Shown: in pieces, positions 1-9,549 of the stretch | Layout: every line of letters begins with the position of its first letter | Position numbering within the stretch: the stretch's first letter is position 1 | Assembly: GCA_964035545.1 (NCBI GenBank) | Contig: CAXIUT010000257.1 | Coordinates: 1-60,193 of the forward strand | DNA length: 60,193 nucleotides | Reading direction: 5' to 3' | Origin: Bugula neritina | Lineage: Eukaryota; Bryozoa; Gymnolaemata; Cheilostomatida; Bugulidae | Notes under the pieces: model-generated | What the model was told of the DNA's origin: nothing | Database searches by the model: none | Seen by the model: the letters and a program-made list of their open reading frames with translations, nothing else | Made by a program: the position numbers and the translations under genes

Positions 1-2153
1 CCTGAGAATGCCTGCGCCAAACGAACGATCAGCGATATGAACTTTTGCCCCTGCCCGGGTGAACCGAAAGTGGAACACAGATCCCTCAGTGCGATTTCCA
101 GAAAATCTGCTTGCTCAGGATCAAGCGCAACGGTGTATGTCCAATTCAGGTTCTCCTCTAGACCCCGATCCCGAATGACCAAAGGGGCAAAACCGGTGGT
201 CGCTCTAAGTACGACCGCTTCGTCGATTTTGTCCAATCCGAATTCTTCACGCAACCGTTCAGACAGTTCGATCTGGGAGGCCGCCCGGTTGCGTAGATCA
301 TAGGCGTCGTTCTCGTTGCCCGCTGATTCAGCCCCGCCTCCTGTCGCGCGAATATCACGCACACTGCGCGTCACCGCGCCGGTTACAAAACGTAGCCCTG
401 CGCTGACGGCCGCGGGAGTTTTTTCTTTGAAGTCAACAAGATCAATTGTGAACACATCGTCTTCGGTAGGATTGCTCAGGAACGTACGCATTGTTTCACG
501 CGCCTGTTTTGCAAACGCCAGGCGGGCTGCGCGTGCGGCATCTGTCTCGTCACTTGTGACAATTGACAGCGGGATATATTTTGTGCGGACGGCGTTAAGT
601 TCGTCGCGGACTTTGTTCAGATCTAAACTGCTTCGAGAGCCATGGTCGGCAAGGTGAATGACAAAACGCGGTCCATCTTCAAACCATCCTTGATCTGTTT
701 CAAAACGTCGGGCTTGTTGCACCACGGCTTCAAGCGCCGCTTCCTCTCGCAAACCTACCTTATCGTTAAGTCCAGCATGGCTCGAGATAACCTCGAGCGG
801 CCCCGAAAGATCGACGCCTCGGTTAATTGACCGCGAAGGCATCAAGGTTTTGGTGTCAATTGGGTCATCCAGCCCAGTGGCAGACGCTTTTTTGAAATCG
901 CTGTAGGCATAAACCGCCATGCGCATATCCGGCAGTCGCAGCGCTTCGTTAAGCCGGTCCTCGCGATATTTATCAATAAAATCAGAGATGCCTTGCCGTA
1001 CCAGCGGCAGATAGGGCCTCATGCTTTCTGTCGTGTCAACAACCAACATAACGTTGATCCGCTGAAACTCGTTCAATCGTTTGGCCAGATCGGCCTGCGA
1101 GACAAGATCGCCAGCTGCATTCGATCCTGAGCGTCCTAAGAAAATTACCTCGTGATAGGCTGGATCCTCAGGGTCGGCGAAAATGTCGCTCAAAGGATCC
1201 ACTGTGCGTACAATGGGGTAAGACAAGAGTTGCCGGTTGCCGTGGACATATTCCTCAAGTTCTTCAGCAGGCAAACCGGGACGGATGTTTGGTGCCGGTG
1301 TTCCGTCGCGCCAATTTGTAATCAAATCTCCGAGTTCTGTGAAAAGATAACCTTTGCCTGCTGCGTCATAGAACAGCCCCAAACGTGTCGGCCAAATTTC
1401 GAGTCGATTGAGCGCGATCCAGCCGAATATTCCGCTCTCTCCGTCGCCAACCAAAACGACAGGGCCGCCGGATTCATCGATATCTATATCGTGAATTTCA
1501 AGAACAGAAAAAAACGTGCGATTAGGCAGCGCTTGCCCACCACGCGCCTCGGTCCGGAACACCACTTCGCCACGGCCCGCGGCTGCATCCGACCCCAAAA
1601 GGACCCCTTTGGCACGCAACCCCGACGGAATTCCATCACACTCTAGGTCTTTTTGGTCAGGCACAAGCGTGCTGAGTTTGGTGCAAAATGTTCCTAATGG
1701 CATCGCCCGCGCAGCCTCGCATATCGGGCGGGATTTTCGTGTAAAGGTATCCAGTTTCTCGCGGCGATGTTCATCCAAAAGCGCCTTCCGCGGGACCCAG
1801 CCGCATGATGACAGATCCTTGGTTGCCACAAAAACCCGTCGCTCACTTGAAGGACCCGTTTCGGCGTAGCAATTCACCTGCGCAAACGCGCCATTTACAG
1901 TTGCGGCCGACGTTCGACTGCCAGCCAACGGGAAAAGTGGTATGCCATCCCCGATCAGCCATTGGACACCGTTTGATTGTCCTTCTAGCGTTTTTGAAAC
2001 CTCTTTACAGTCAAGGGAATCGTCGAGCTGCAAAAGTTCTTTGGATATCCCTAGATCCCTATCTTGCGCTTGACTGTACGCAACATTCGCAAAGGCGCAG
2101 ACCGTGGTTACCGCTAATGCTGACCGCATAATAATGTTTGCAAATACAGGCAT
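1..2153 (-). CDS. Secreted vWA-domain protein, partial (3' end off the left edge; full copy at 54416-56974)
   Basis: This is the N-terminal 717 or so residues of the 852-aa vWA protein described in full at 54416-56974. The reading frame is still open at base 1, so the truncation is a window-edge effect and not a broken gene. The start codon shares one base with the stop codon of the upstream gene (TGATG arrangement), which suggests translational coupling. Confidence 0.9.
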   Translation of the reverse strand, partial: MPVFANIIMRSALAVTTVCAFANVAYSQAQDRDLGISKELLQLDDSLDCKEVSKTLEGQSNGVQWLIGDGIPLFPLAGSRTSAATVNGAFAQVNCYAETGPSSERRVFVATKDLSSCGWVPRKALLDEHRREKLDTFTRKSRPICEAARAMPLGTFCTKLSTLVPDQKDLECDGIPSGLRAKGVLLGSDAAAGRGEVVFRTEARGGQALPNRTFFSVLEIHDIDIDESGGPVVLVGDGESGIFGWIALNRLEIWPTRLGLFYDAAGKGYLFTELGDLITNWRDGTPAPNIRPGLPAEELEEYVHGNRQLLSYPIVRTVDPLSDIFADPEDPAYHEVIFLGRSGSNAAGDLVSQADLAKRLNEFQRINVMLVVDTTESMRPYLPLVRQGISDFIDKYREDRLNEALRLPDMRMAVYAYSDFKKASATGLDDPIDTKTLMPSRSINRGVDLSGPLEVISSHAGLNDKVGLREEAALEAVVQQARRFETDQGWFEDGPRFVIHLADHGSRSSLDLNKVRDELNAVRTKYIPLSIVTSDETDAARAARLAFAKQARETMRTFLSNPTEDDVFTIDLVDFKEKTPAAVSAGLRFVTGAVTRSVRDIRATGGGAESAGNENDAYDLRNRAASQIELSERLREEFGLDKIDEAVVLRATTGFAPLVIRDRGLEENLNWTYTVALDPEQADFLEIALRDLCSTFGSPGQGQKFISLIVRLAQAFS

Positions 2154-4246
2154 CAGTTTACTCCAGATCCGGAAATAGTGTCTTTTATTATGAGAACCAA
2201 TTGGTCAGACAATGCCGTCGTGTAGCGCGCTGCTACATCGACACTATCGCGCCAAGGCTCTACGATGAAGGGATAAATTGTAACGTTGAGATCGCCGTTG
2301 TCGCAAGTATATGCCCCTCCTTCGCCCAATGCTGCTGGCGAAAATCCTCTGGGCTGCAAACGGCTTGTGTCTAATGGTTTGGTGCTTGGAATATGGCGCA
2401 TGATCGAGAAAACTTTGAACTGCACAGGGACACCTGGTCGCGTGTTAAGCCGGGCTACCGCATCTGTAAACAGTTCACCTTTGCATGGGTCAACCGTCTC
2501 ATCGCTTGTATCTGGCTGGACATAGCTCAGTAATGTAACGGTCAGCGCCGTCAAACCGTCTTCCGTTGCCTTATCTTGCAGCGGAGAAATCGCTTTCTCT
2601 AGCGCTTTCGCATCAAGTGCCATCCGAGAATTGATCAGCTTCGTGCGGAAACGGTTTACCTTTTTAAACGACCCTAGAATACGGTTTCGCAGCGCATCTG
2701 AGCCGAGTTCCAATGCCTTATTGAAAACTCCGCGCCCGGACACGTTTCCCATGGTGAGATTATCCAACGACCATGCCTGGGACCCGCTTGTTTTGGACAG
2801 GCGGAAGTGTGCTGCCTGTACCGCATCCACAGATTTGCGGGCTAAATCGGCGGCATCTAACGGATCGAGCCCTAGGCGTTCTTCAAGTTCTTTCCCATCA
2901 ATCAGAAAAACATGCGCTAAAGCTTCGCGCTTCGCATCGCCAACACCAAGCCCAATTTCCAAAGTCTTCTGAACCGGCAATGTCACCTCCTGGTCAGTGA
3001 AATCACAATTCTCGACAGGTGCCACATTAACAAGGGTTGCCCGAACTTGATTTTGGTTAATCAAAAAGGGTTGTTTGATCGCTGCACCAGTACGTAAACT
3101 ACCATCAGCTTGACGCCTAGGTTCCAATTCCAATTTTGCGGCTACCCCATCGGTATCGGTATAGTGCAAATCGAATCGGCAATTTCCGTAGTTAAGCACT
3201 GCTGGAATTTTGAGAAAAACCTGCTCAGGCATTTCAACCGCCGCGCCTTCCTTGATTACCCAAGTGCCATTGTTGGACACGTCAATTCGCGCTTTTAGTG
3301 CCGTAAGTTTAGCCATCTGCGATCCACTTTCGGTGCAATCTACGCGATCTTCAAAAACGTCGGCTCCAAGCGCCAAAAGAATGCAATCCAGACGATCTAT
3401 CCCAAGATCTTGTGCATCTTCTACGCGTCCGTCGTTGTATTTAATCTTTATGTTTGGTCCACTCCTCTGTGCAGAAACCTGTGCGGATGGGGCTTTTATC
3501 TCCACTTTTAGAATGGCTTTCTTCGTTTCTCTGGTCGGTGTCGGTACTGCAGCCTTTACGAAAGACTTCATGCTCTCACAATTAACGCCACCGCAAAGTA
3601 CAAAAATTGGCATGCCTTCCTTGACGCTGGCCAATTGAAAAAATTTCTTAATGTTCTCTGATATACCGTCGGCTTTGATGCTACGACTATGTCCAACATT
3701 CCCTTTTTTCAGTCCAAGATAACGAGGTTCAGACAGGTTTTGGCTATCAAGTTTCAGAAATAGATTTGTGCCGTCAGTTTCAACTTTTCCATTGAAAAAG
3801 GCCGATATATTGAAGTTTTTGGCAGCCCACTTTTTGGCTTTCGTTTCAGCGTCAGCGGCCGTTTCAAAAGTACGTACAAGCAAGACCGGTAAACGGGTGT
3901 TATTAAGAAAACGAAATTGGTCTGGGTTAGGATCTTTGTTGGCAACAAGCTCTACAACAATCAGTTTACAACCTAATTTCACAGCGTTGCTATCACTGGG
4001 TGAATCTGTCAGCAAATATGGTTCAGTTCTAGAATCCAATATTTCTCTGACGCTCACGGGGTCGTTAGAAACTGTCCACCCAATTCGACTGAAAATCATT
4101 GCGCCAGATATCTCAGTACTCTCTAAGAAACCTGCAGAGGACAGTAAGCTTTGACAATCAAACTCATCCTGTGTTTGAGCGGTTAGCGGCCCCGACAAAG
4201 CAAACAATAATACTGTTCCAAAACTCTGAATCAATTGTTTAAGCAT
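2153..4246 (-). CDS. Secreted protein of unknown function, 697 aa, envelope cluster
   Basis: I do not recognise a family. The N-terminus has a typical Sec signal (positive start, hydrophobic run ending in a TAQ-type cleavage site near residue 24), so the mature protein should be periplasmic or surface-located. Residues 90-160 look like a SPOR-like or alpha/beta segment in which a target is read from secreted proteins, but this is weak. The C-terminal third is helical and acidic. Paired cysteines are scattered through the protein, as expected for an oxidised compartment. The gene lies 12 nt after the 278-aa coiled-coil gene and its TGA overlaps the ATG of the vWA gene, so all three should be made together. 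It is repeated at 56974-59067. Confidence 0.85.
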   Translation of the reverse strand: MLKQLIQSFGTVLLFALSGPLTAQTQDEFDCQSLLSSAGFLESTEISGAMIFSRIGWTVSNDPVSVREILDSRTEPYLLTDSPSDSNAVKLGCKLIVVELVANKDPNPDQFRFLNNTRLPVLLVRTFETAADAETKAKKWAAKNFNISAFFNGKVETDGTNLFLKLDSQNLSEPRYLGLKKGNVGHSRSIKADGISENIKKFFQLASVKEGMPIFVLCGGVNCESMKSFVKAAVPTPTRETKKAILKVEIKAPSAQVSAQRSGPNIKIKYNDGRVEDAQDLGIDRLDCILLALGADVFEDRVDCTESGSQMAKLTALKARIDVSNNGTWVIKEGAAVEMPEQVFLKIPAVLNYGNCRFDLHYTDTDGVAAKLELEPRRQADGSLRTGAAIKQPFLINQNQVRATLVNVAPVENCDFTDQEVTLPVQKTLEIGLGVGDAKREALAHVFLIDGKELEERLGLDPLDAADLARKSVDAVQAAHFRLSKTSGSQAWSLDNLTMGNVSGRGVFNKALELGSDALRNRILGSFKKVNRFRTKLINSRMALDAKALEKAISPLQDKATEDGLTALTVTLLSYVQPDTSDETVDPCKGELFTDAVARLNTRPGVPVQFKVFSIMRHIPSTKPLDTSRLQPRGFSPAALGEGGAYTCDNGDLNVTIYPFIVEPWRDSVDVAARYTTALSDQLVLIIKDTISGSGVN

Positions 4247-4258
4247 TAAACCGTCCTC

Positions 4259-5095
4259 CTATTCGAAAATGACAATATGCGCCGCATCGGAATTGTTGCG
4301 CGGAGCCAAGCGGATCATTTGGCCTGTACGATCACGAGCACAAAGATTTGGGACGTCATTTTCCCACACCCAGATCACGCGTCTAAGAGCTTTTTGACTT
4401 CCGTCCTGCGCGATCATCCAATCAAGACCCTGTTCACACTGCTTCACGCTTAACCGCGGGATTCCAACACGCAATGAATTGATGTTTTTGGCTGTGGTGA
4501 GAGATAGCCGCGCGTTATCCCCCAAATAGCTGAAACCTGGATCAGGAGAGATCTCGAACGCGGCCAACCGCGCTTCGAGCTGCACAACGCGGGTTTCAGC
4601 CTTGAGGCGCTTATCGAGCTCGACTCTCAATTCATCGGTCCGCGCTGTCAACTGGTTCGCAAGGCGATTGACTTCGGCGCTCATTTCGCTCGTTGCTTCA
4701 TTCTCTTTGGGGTCGTCACTAAAGGATGTGCAAGCTTCCAACCGATCATTCAAATTCAGATTCGAGCGACGGGCCTGCTGCCTGTCTTCTTTGCAAAATG
4801 TGATTTCTTCTTGCAGCAACTGTAACTGTGCGTCGTCAACACCGCAGCTATCTGCGGGTGGCTCCAAAGACGCCATTGACGAAAGCATCAAGACAAGTTG
4901 GGCCTTGTCTGACGTACAGGACGCGAGGGCCAGCTGCGTCGCTGTTTTGGAGTCCGTTGTATTTTCAGCAGTCCCAACGGCTGTGGGTTCGGTCATTTGT
5001 TGGTCGCTTGTCGGTTCTGTTTCTTGCGCAGCAATGAATGTGGTGAAATTCAATCCCAAAATTGTAGCGCAAACAATGCGTCCGAATTGTATCAT
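4259..5095 (-). CDS. Periplasmic coiled-coil protein, 278 aa, envelope cluster
   Basis: The open frame extends upstream to 5227, but I place the start at 5095. An AGGA ribosome-binding sequence precedes this ATG by about 9 nt, the first 25 residues then form a clean signal peptide ending AAQ, and the longer version would run deep into the ABC transporter gene. The mature part begins with a Thr/Glu-rich linker, followed by a charged heptad-like region around residues 95-180 with many Leu, Glu, Arg and Gln residues, probably a coiled coil. A C-terminal domain of about 80 residues contains two Cys and several Trp residues. Only four bases separate it from the stop of the MacB-like transporter. 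A periplasmic coiled coil next to a MacB/FtsX-type transporter could act as its partner, in the way EnvC serves FtsEX. That is an inference from context only. Confidence 0.85.
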   Translation of the reverse strand: MIQFGRIVCATILGLNFTTFIAAQETEPTSDQQMTEPTAVGTAENTTDSKTATQLALASCTSDKAQLVLMLSSMASLEPPADSCGVDDAQLQLLQEEITFCKEDRQQARRSNLNLNDRLEACTSFSDDPKENEATSEMSAEVNRLANQLTARTDELRVELDKRLKAETRVVQLEARLAAFEISPDPGFSYLGDNARLSLTTAKNINSLRVGIPRLSVKQCEQGLDWMIAQDGSQKALRRVIWVWENDVPNLCARDRTGQMIRLAPRNNSDAAHIVIFE

Positions 5096-5099
5096 GGCG

Positions 5100-7463
5100 T
5101 TATTCCTGTAAATATTTCTTAAGCTGGTTGCGGGTTTGTCGCCACCAGATCGCAACGACCAATGCGGTAATAATAGCCGTCGCGGCCCCCAGCTTGACAA
5201 CAGATTGTGTAAAGCCCACTTCGGCATAGTCCCAAATTGACCCCAGATTAGGCGGTAGAGCAGGCATTAGGAAATACAAAGCGAGCGCGCCGTATCCGAC
5301 AAAGAAAACCAAAGCGAAGATAAAGGCGGGTATAAGATGGCAAAAAATGGCCCAAAAGATATCTAAAAAGCCTGCACCGTGGGCAATGAAAAGAGCGAGC
5401 ACGCGTTTGTTGAGTTCCAGAATATTGTTGATGACAAGGAACACGAGCATTGCGCATCCAAATAGGCTCATCCAGACAATGACGGGCGGCACACGGTGCG
5501 CCAATCGCGAGATATTCTGAAGCGTTTTGACCGCCGCTGCACTGTCATCGCGCACACGGTAATGACTGTCCTGAATCACATCACGCGCGTTTTCAAACCC
5601 ATCAATCGGGAAATAGGCGGTTGCGATATTAAACGGCCGCGGTGAGTAACCTGTTTGCAGCCCCGCCGCCCGTTGGAAATCATGTTCGAAAATGATGATC
5701 TCTGCTTGCGACGGATATAGCGGTGGGGGCAAAGCAATGGAGCCTCGGATTTCAAGTTCTATCGGTGCGGTGCGACCGCCCTGCCCCGCAGCCCATTGCA
5801 CAATGATTGGGCTGTCTATCGGATGGCCGCAACGCTCGATAAGCGTATCGACATAGAATTGGTCAAGCATGGCAATTCCAAGCGGGTTATCAAAATTGGT
5901 TTCATCCGCGCGCGCCTCGGAAATGATGACGTCTGGCACATCGGTAAGGCCCGCTTCGCCACTGGATTTGACAAGCTGCGTTTGGCGGACCAATGGATCG
6001 TGCGCGTTCAGTGCAACGGTTTGCAACGGCAGCCAACGATTGCAGCCCGCCTCTGGCGATCTGAAACGTATTGCTGAACCACTGACCGATCGTCTTCCAT
6101 AAACCGAGACGCGTTCTATTTCCTGCGCGGAGGTTCCTTTGGTCTTTAACGCGCTGGCTATTTTGTCGCGTATAGTAGGCACAGTGCTATCGCCATACAG
6201 CTGTTGAGGCGCGTCGTCGGCGTTTTCGTCGGCAGGCACAATGTATTCAAAGACAATGCGCGCCACTGACGGGTCCTGCAATTGGGCGTCACTATAGGAT
6301 TGCGCAAGACGGCCAAAACCTTCGACCGCAGCGATTTGCGCCAACAGAATGCACAGAACAAAACCAAAAGAATATCGGCTGTAACTGAGCAAGCGAAGCA
6401 GCCAAGACCGGACCCTGTTTTCCTTCACCGGCTTGCCAGTCACCAGCCCCAACGTCCGCAAAAGAGATCGGGGGGCAAGGTGTGGATGATTGGTTCGCTC
6501 TCCACGCGGAGACAGCCATTCCTCGTAAGACAAAGCGTTCGCGATCCAACCGGAAAATTGCCACCTGCCAGGTGCAATAACACGGTCTTCGGTCGGTTCC
6601 GCCGCAGCCTGCGTGGTGTTGTTTTTGGCGTGTGTGTTAATATCCTGGCTGATGTCCCGTAAAACGGTGAGCCGCTCTGCCCAGGTTTCGGTCCCGAATG
6701 GATCAAGATCCGACGCCTCGTCTTCTTCGTATTTAATGGCCAGAGCGAAATTTTGCGCTTCGGTCGGTTCTACGACGCGCCCGTCAGCGACGAAAACGAA
6801 ATGATTTGCAAAGCGCGCGGCATGTTCCAGATTATGCGTCACCCAAAGAACGGGCCGCCCAGTTTCATCCGACCATGCCTGCAGCGCTTCCATTGCATAT
6901 GTTGCCGTACGTTCATCTAGGCTGGATGTTGGCTCATCACACAGAATTGCGCGCGGGTTCATCGACAAGGCGCGCATAATCGCGATGCGCTGCGCTTGCC
7001 CGCCACTTAATTGATTGGCCTTCTTTCCGACCAAACTGTCTGACCCATCCTGTAGATCAAGTTTTTCCAAGGCGCGGCGTAACTTGGACAATCCGAGGGG
7101 TGGATTATCTGCATCTGGCACCCGCGAAACTTGACCCTGTAAAACATTCAACAGGCCACTGCCCACACCAAGGAGCATCGGGTTTTGGAAAACGAAAGAC
7201 ACCAGCCCCGGGGCAACACCTGAGTGCGAGATATCGCGGCCCTCGAATGTGAAATGACCACCATCTTTAATCTGTGGTGTCAAAAAGCCAGCAAGAATCG
7301 ACAGCAGCGTCGTCTTGCCCGATCCCGAGTGCCCAATAATGGCCGTCACACCTGTCGGATTAATGTCAAGGTTTTCGACGATAATCCCATGCACCCGCGT
7401 GCTATCGGTCTCTACTTTTTTGTTGTTGTAGAGATAGCAAACGTCTTTCAATGAATATGACAT
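5100..7463 (-). CDS. MacB-topology ABC transporter, ATPase fused to permease, 787 aa
   Basis: The N-terminal 230 residues are a LolD/MacB-type ATPase: Walker A GHSGSGKT at 44-51, signature LSGGQ at 152-156, Walker B ending in DEP at 176-178, and the switch histidine at 210. A linker follows, then one membrane helix near 364-384, a periplasmic domain of about 270 residues, and three closely spaced helices near the C-terminus (about 650-775). This one-plus-three arrangement after a fused ATPase is the MacB/FtsX (type VII, mechanotransmission) layout, in which ATP use in the cytoplasm moves a periplasmic domain instead of pumping solute across the membrane. It is longer than typical MacB (about 650 aa). 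No MacA-type adaptor or TolC-type outer membrane channel is encoded nearby. It is separated by one base from the upstream membrane-protein gene and by four from the coiled-coil gene downstream. A 5'-truncated second copy lies at 59921-60193. Confidence 0.93.
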   Translation of the reverse strand: MSYSLKDVCYLYNNKKVETDSTRVHGIIVENLDINPTGVTAIIGHSGSGKTTLLSILAGFLTPQIKDGGHFTFEGRDISHSGVAPGLVSFVFQNPMLLGVGSGLLNVLQGQVSRVPDADNPPLGLSKLRRALEKLDLQDGSDSLVGKKANQLSGGQAQRIAIMRALSMNPRAILCDEPTSSLDERTATYAMEALQAWSDETGRPVLWVTHNLEHAARFANHFVFVADGRVVEPTEAQNFALAIKYEEDEASDLDPFGTETWAERLTVLRDISQDINTHAKNNTTQAAAEPTEDRVIAPGRWQFSGWIANALSYEEWLSPRGERTNHPHLAPRSLLRTLGLVTGKPVKENRVRSWLLRLLSYSRYSFGFVLCILLAQIAAVEGFGRLAQSYSDAQLQDPSVARIVFEYIVPADENADDAPQQLYGDSTVPTIRDKIASALKTKGTSAQEIERVSVYGRRSVSGSAIRFRSPEAGCNRWLPLQTVALNAHDPLVRQTQLVKSSGEAGLTDVPDVIISEARADETNFDNPLGIAMLDQFYVDTLIERCGHPIDSPIIVQWAAGQGGRTAPIELEIRGSIALPPPLYPSQAEIIIFEHDFQRAAGLQTGYSPRPFNIATAYFPIDGFENARDVIQDSHYRVRDDSAAAVKTLQNISRLAHRVPPVIVWMSLFGCAMLVFLVINNILELNKRVLALFIAHGAGFLDIFWAIFCHLIPAFIFALVFFVGYGALALYFLMPALPPNLGSIWDYAEVGFTQSVVKLGAATAIITALVVAIWWRQTRNQLKKYLQE

Positions 7464-7464
7464 G

Positions 7465-7956
7465 CTACAAGTAACCCCTTCCCGATCTTACCAATATGAC
7501 AGCCAGCGCAACCGCAAGCAGCCCGGATACTATAAAAAGTGCACGCGACGTCGACGTTACCAGCCCGCCATGACCCATGAGCGGTACAATAAATCCGCTG
7601 AACCAAATGACGGCGAATACGATTGCGCGGTCACGCTGCAAGCCTACATTACGAGCAACAAACGCACCGCCTGCGGCCACAATAACCCATGCGATAATCG
7701 CAGACGTGAAATTTACGGAGAACGATATCCAGCCAACCGGAACAGGCCAACCGCTGATTAAATCAATCCCGAACGGCCCGATACTCACAGACACTGCGTA
7801 CCAAAGCAGCACCCATACCCCGATAGCGAGGCCAAGGCCCACGCTGGTTAATAGGGCCGTGCGTGGTCTTTTGCTCAGCAAAACTAAACCTGCGATCGCA
7901 AGTGCTGCCGCAAAAGGCGGGGCGAAGGAAATTGGATCACTCTGTTGGAGTATCAT
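7465..7956 (-). CDS. Small integral membrane protein, about four helices, 163 aa
   Basis: The protein is almost entirely hydrophobic, with about four membrane segments (near residues 12-28, 33-58, 75-100 and 110-160, the last possibly two) joined by short charged turns. It has no cleavable signal and no recognisable catalytic motif. Its start lies 20 nt inside the upstream gene and its TAG stop is one base from the ABC transporter ATG. It is therefore probably an inner-membrane subunit or accessory of that transporter. I cannot name a family. Confidence 0.82.
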   Translation of the reverse strand: MILQQSDPISFAPPFAAALAIAGLVLLSKRPRTALLTSVGLGLAIGVWVLLWYAVSVSIGPFGIDLISGWPVPVGWISFSVNFTSAIIAWVIVAAGGAFVARNVGLQRDRAIVFAVIWFSGFIVPLMGHGGLVTSTSRALFIVSGLLAVALAVILVRSGRGYL

Positions 7957-8920
7957 TGAAGCGACCCTCCAGCAGTGAAAGCTCTGACATCATCGGCGCG
8001 GCGCAACTGACGTTTTTTTGGATTTTGGATAAGTCCGACATCGCCTGCGTGTGCACAGCTTTGTCGCCAACAACCACGGCCAAAAGCCCCAAGGCAAAAT
8101 GCCGCCAAGACGCCATTTCTGGGGAAATTTGGCGCACGACCTGCTCTGCCAAATCCCGATCAAGGGCGAAAGCCAAATGTCCAAGCATCAAAGGGCATGC
8201 GCCCGCCTCGGAGAGATCAAGGATCCGGTCGGAAAAGTCGCCAATGATCTTGGGGCACTGGCTGTTACCCTGCTCCCAAGGTTTGGCGCGCATCCACCCC
8301 AACACACGCCAGCTGAGAACCTGAAAACTTAATGGATCAGCCTTCTGCGCCTCGTCTAAGCGCAGCAACAGGTCACTGGACCATGCCTTTGACGACTGGT
8401 CGTTGGCTGTGACAATGGACCAAAAAAGCCGATCTGAACGCAGGCTATCCGGCACGTCTGATTGAGCCGCAAACTGGTCAATAAAGGCTCTCGCTTCAGC
8501 GTATTTTCCAAACTGGATTGCTGTTAAAATAAGTTGATTTTCAAGTACTTGTCTTTGATTTACAGACAGTTGCCCCGCGTCGAGCCCATCGTTCAGAAGA
8601 CCAATCGCAACCTCATAGTCACGCGCAAAACTGGCGAAAGATACTGCGCGCCGGACGTCTTCTGGCATGGGATTCAGCGTGATCTGCTCGCGCATTGTTG
8701 CAGTATCTCCAAAACGGACCAGAGACTGACTACAGCCCTTTTCGATCTGCGACTCTATCCGGCGTGTATCGACGATAGGCTGCGGCACGACAGTGACAAT
8801 GCGTGCCCATTCCAGATTGGTGCGCACCCATTGGGTTTGCGGTGCCGCAAGCTGGTCTGCCAACGTCACCGATCCAAGTCCCATTACCAGAGCCGTAGAA
8901 GTGATACGCGCAATCTTCAT
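7937..8920 (-). CDS. Secreted helical-repeat (TPR-like) protein, 327 aa
   Basis: A signal peptide of about 21 residues is followed by a chain of paired helices rich in Ala, Leu, Tyr and Asp between residues 85 and 310. The spacing resembles tetratricopeptide or Sel1-like repeats, although no single repeat is textbook quality. Such proteins usually act as periplasmic scaffolds. The start ATG overlaps the stop of the ExbD-like gene upstream by four bases (ATGA), and its own end overlaps the next gene by 20 nt, so it is firmly inside the operon. The function is inferred only from position and shape. Confidence 0.85.
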   Translation of the reverse strand: MKIARITSTALVMGLGSVTLADQLAAPQTQWVRTNLEWARIVTVVPQPIVDTRRIESQIEKGCSQSLVRFGDTATMREQITLNPMPEDVRRAVSFASFARDYEVAIGLLNDGLDAGQLSVNQRQVLENQLILTAIQFGKYAEARAFIDQFAAQSDVPDSLRSDRLFWSIVTANDQSSKAWSSDLLLRLDEAQKADPLSFQVLSWRVLGWMRAKPWEQGNSQCPKIIGDFSDRILDLSEAGACPLMLGHLAFALDRDLAEQVVRQISPEMASWRHFALGLLAVVVGDKAVHTQAMSDLSKIQKNVSCAAPMMSELSLLEGRFNDTPTE

Positions 8921-9549
8921 CGGAAAACACTTTGCGAGGTGAAACTGCGGGGTGACAGGACAAGCACAAGTTTCAAAAGTTCGTCTGCTTTTGGGGCCTT
9001 GACCAAGGCATAGCGAAGCCGAATATCACAGGCCTGGCTTAGGCCCGACAAAGGCGCAAGATCGTCCACATCCGATACCAAAAAGACGGTTAGCTGAGAA
9101 CGCAATCCTTGGGGGCATTCGATGCCCCGCGCTAGATCCAACTTTGCCCGCACCCACGGCTCAGGCGGGGCCACTGGATCGACGTACAGCTGCAGGGATG
9201 ACGCATTTGGCACAGCTTTATAGCGCGAGCTGGTGGAAAAGATGGCATCACCGCTTGGGCCAGCGTAGGCCGCATCGGGTTCCTGAAGTCCTAAGGCAAC
9301 GGCCGACATATTAAGGACAGTCAACGCGCCACCCGTATAGATCGCGAAATCGCCACGCTCCCTGACGGCCTTCCAGCCCGAACTGTTCAGTTCTTGCGTC
9401 ATGTTCTGTTGCGCAATGGATTCAACATTTACGCGCGGTTCTTCGACAACGATGCTGAATTTTATGAATACGAATAAAACAAGGATCGAACAGAAAAAGG
9501 TAATCGCCAAATCGATCGATGCAGTGTCCAGATCGCTTTCATTTTCCAT
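8917..9549 (-). CDS. ExbD/TolR/MotB-type protein, second copy, 210 aa
   Basis: I choose the start at 9549 rather than 9648. It gives the short charged cytoplasmic N-terminus usual for this family and only an 11-nt overlap with the preceding gene. Asp13 sits at the start of a single membrane helix (about residues 12-34), the place of the proton-carrying aspartate of ExbD, TolR and MotB. The rest (residues 35-210) is a periplasmic domain with two Cys residues and no PG-binding OmpA motif that I can see. Together with the preceding ExbD-like gene and the ExbB-like gene it should form a proton-driven motor unit. One channel protein with two partners recalls AglR/AglQ/AglS in Myxococcus and ExbB/ExbD1/ExbD2 sets. 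Confidence 0.8.
   Translation of the reverse strand: MENESDLDTASIDLAITFFCSILVLFVFIKFSIVVEEPRVNVESIAQQNMTQELNSSGWKAVRERGDFAIYTGGALTVLNMSAVALGLQEPDAAYAGPSGDAIFSTSSRYKAVPNASSLQLYVDPVAPPEPWVRAKLDLARGIECPQGLRSQLTVFLVSDVDDLAPLSGLSQACDIRLRYALVKAPKADELLKLVLVLSPRSFTSQSVFR

Larger units (their letters stand above)
1..5372. repeat. Left copy of a 5,372-bp terminal direct repeat (circular overlap)
   Basis: This stretch is repeated at the right end of the window at a constant offset of 54821. Gene boundaries inside it recur exactly (for example 2153 and 56974, 4246 and 59067). The left edge cuts the vWA gene in its 3' half and the right edge cuts the ABC transporter gene. Each gene is intact in the other copy, so the simplest reading is a circle of 54,821 bp whose assembly ends overlap. 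Confidence 0.95.

Noticed and set aside
5096-5227. Upstream 44-codon extension of the 278-aa coiled-coil protein
   Set aside because: It lies inside the ABC transporter gene in another frame and would hide the signal peptide. The ATG at 5095 has a good ribosome-binding sequence.
7462-7761. Plus-strand ORFs opposite the envelope operon
   Set aside because: They mirror the minus-strand genes, show no ribosome-binding sites and would leave the tightly overlapping minus-strand operon unexplained.
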